A stretch of 14,637 nt of DNA from Frondihabitans sp. Lineage in GTDB: Bacteria; Actinomycetota; Actinomycetes; Actinomycetales; Microbacteriaceae. The stretch is taken from the NCBI GenBank assembly GCA_025464735.1, contig JAODMX010000481.1, positions 1 through 14,637 on the forward strand, written 5' to 3'. Positions 14,275-14,637 of the stretch are shown here, in pieces; positions within the stretch are counted from its first letter, which is position 1; every line of letters begins with the position of its first letter. The notes beneath the pieces were generated by a model. That model was given only the letters and a program-made list of their open reading frames with translations, did not search any database and was not told the origin of the DNA. The translations under genes and the position numbers were made by a program.

Positions 14275-14637
14275 TCAGGCGCGCGTCAGCACGAAGACGG
14301 GGATCAGACGGTCGGTCTTCAGCTGGTAGTCGGCGTAGTCGGGGTAGGCGGCCACGGACCGTTCCCACCAGAGGTCGCGCTCCTCGCCCGAGACCTCCCG
14401 GGCGATGTAGTCGTGCTTGGCGGGGCCGTCCTGCAGCTCGACGTGCGGGTTGGCGACCAGGTTGTAGTACCAGGTGGGATGCTTCGGCGCGCCGCCCTTG
14501 GAAGCCACGACGGCGTATTCGCCCTCGTGCTCGACTCTCATCAGCGGGTTCTTCCGGAGGTAACCGGACTTCGCGCCGATCGAGGTCAGAACAATGACCG
14601 GCATTCCGCGCAGCTCTGTGGCCTGAGTTCCGCCGGA
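14275..14637 (-). CDS. Ddn-type F420 / nitroreductase-family protein (DUF385), 5' part outside window
   Basis: The C-terminal 120 residues of a split-beta-barrel protein of the deazaflavin (F420)-dependent nitroreductase family, which includes mycobacterial Ddn. The open frame runs without a stop to the window edge. Visible family sequence is [58 protein letters not shown] and NPHVELQDG, then the C-terminal [14 protein letters not shown]. Complete members are about 145 residues, so roughly 25-30 N-terminal residues lie beyond base 14637. The internal ATG at 14604 is not the likely start, since conserved sequence continues upstream of it. Relatives use F420H2 to reduce quinones or nitroaromatics. 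It is upstream of, and on the same strand as, the F420 LLM oxidoreductase, separated from it by the palindrome. Confidence 0.9.
   Translation of the reverse strand, partial: SGGTQATELRGMPVIVLTSIGAKSGYLRKNPLMRVEHEGEYAVVASKGGAPKHPTWYYNLVANPHVELQDGPAKHDYIAREVSGEERDLWWERSVAAYPDYADYQLKTDRLIPVFVLTRA

Noticed and set aside
1..14637. CRISPR arrays, tRNA/rRNA genes, transposases, phage or defence genes
   Set aside because: None seen. There are no regularly spaced repeats, tRNA-like cloverleaf sequences, or transposase/integrase/nuclease motifs on either strand.

Overview
The window is high-GC, densely packed DNA with short intergenic gaps, frequent GTG starts, start/stop overlaps and coenzyme F420-type oxidoreductases. 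This points to an actinomycete; Microbacteriaceae is a plausible but unproven family. No rRNA, tRNA, CRISPR array or insertion sequence was seen. No gap without a gene is longer than about 145 bp.

Layout. (1) 1-60 does not belong with what follows: the nucleoside hydrolase that begins here lacks its N-terminal beta strand and the catalytic Asp. The broken edge is sharp, at about base 60/61. (2) 53-1959, plus strand: nucleoside hydrolase remnant, then an AEC-family permease. (3) 1985-5276: an IclR regulator on the minus strand, divergent from a plus-strand pair made of an NtaA/DmoA-type flavin monooxygenase and an M19 (renal-type) dipeptidase. The 143-bp divergent region carries a good candidate promoter overlapped by an inverted repeat. 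(4) 11984-5292, minus strand: a tightly coupled five-gene operon of NCS1 (CodB-like) permease, short HyuA-like ATPase, two tandem DUF917/S-Me-THD proteins and a PucR regulator. Junctions are overlaps of 3, 8 and 3 nt and one 4-nt gap. (5) 12123-13228: a MarR repressor divergent from a YbhB/PEBP protein. Two near-identical operator copies sit on the marR promoter. (6) 13273-14637, minus strand: an Rv1855c-type F420 LLM oxidoreductase and the C-terminal part of a Ddn-type F420/nitroreductase protein that runs off the window. A 70-bp nested palindrome lies between them.

How the genes may work together (inference). The common theme is salvage or breakdown of nitrogen heterocycles and small amides. 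The nucleoside hydrolase would release bases. The NCS1 permease would import a nucleobase, hydantoin or allantoin-like compound. HyuA plus the DUF917 pair would open or modify a cyclic ureide/hydantoin-like ring in the cytosol, and PucR would sense it. The IclR-controlled monooxygenase and dipeptidase look like a separate small catabolic unit. The true substrates cannot be read from the sequence.

Most interesting items: the 70-bp nested palindrome whose imperfect pairs are nearly all G:U on one strand only (14176-14245); the HyuA/DUF917/DUF917 operon without HyuB and with one diverged DUF917 copy; the marR promoter with both hexamers inside duplicated operators and a probably leaderless start; and the sequence break at the left edge.
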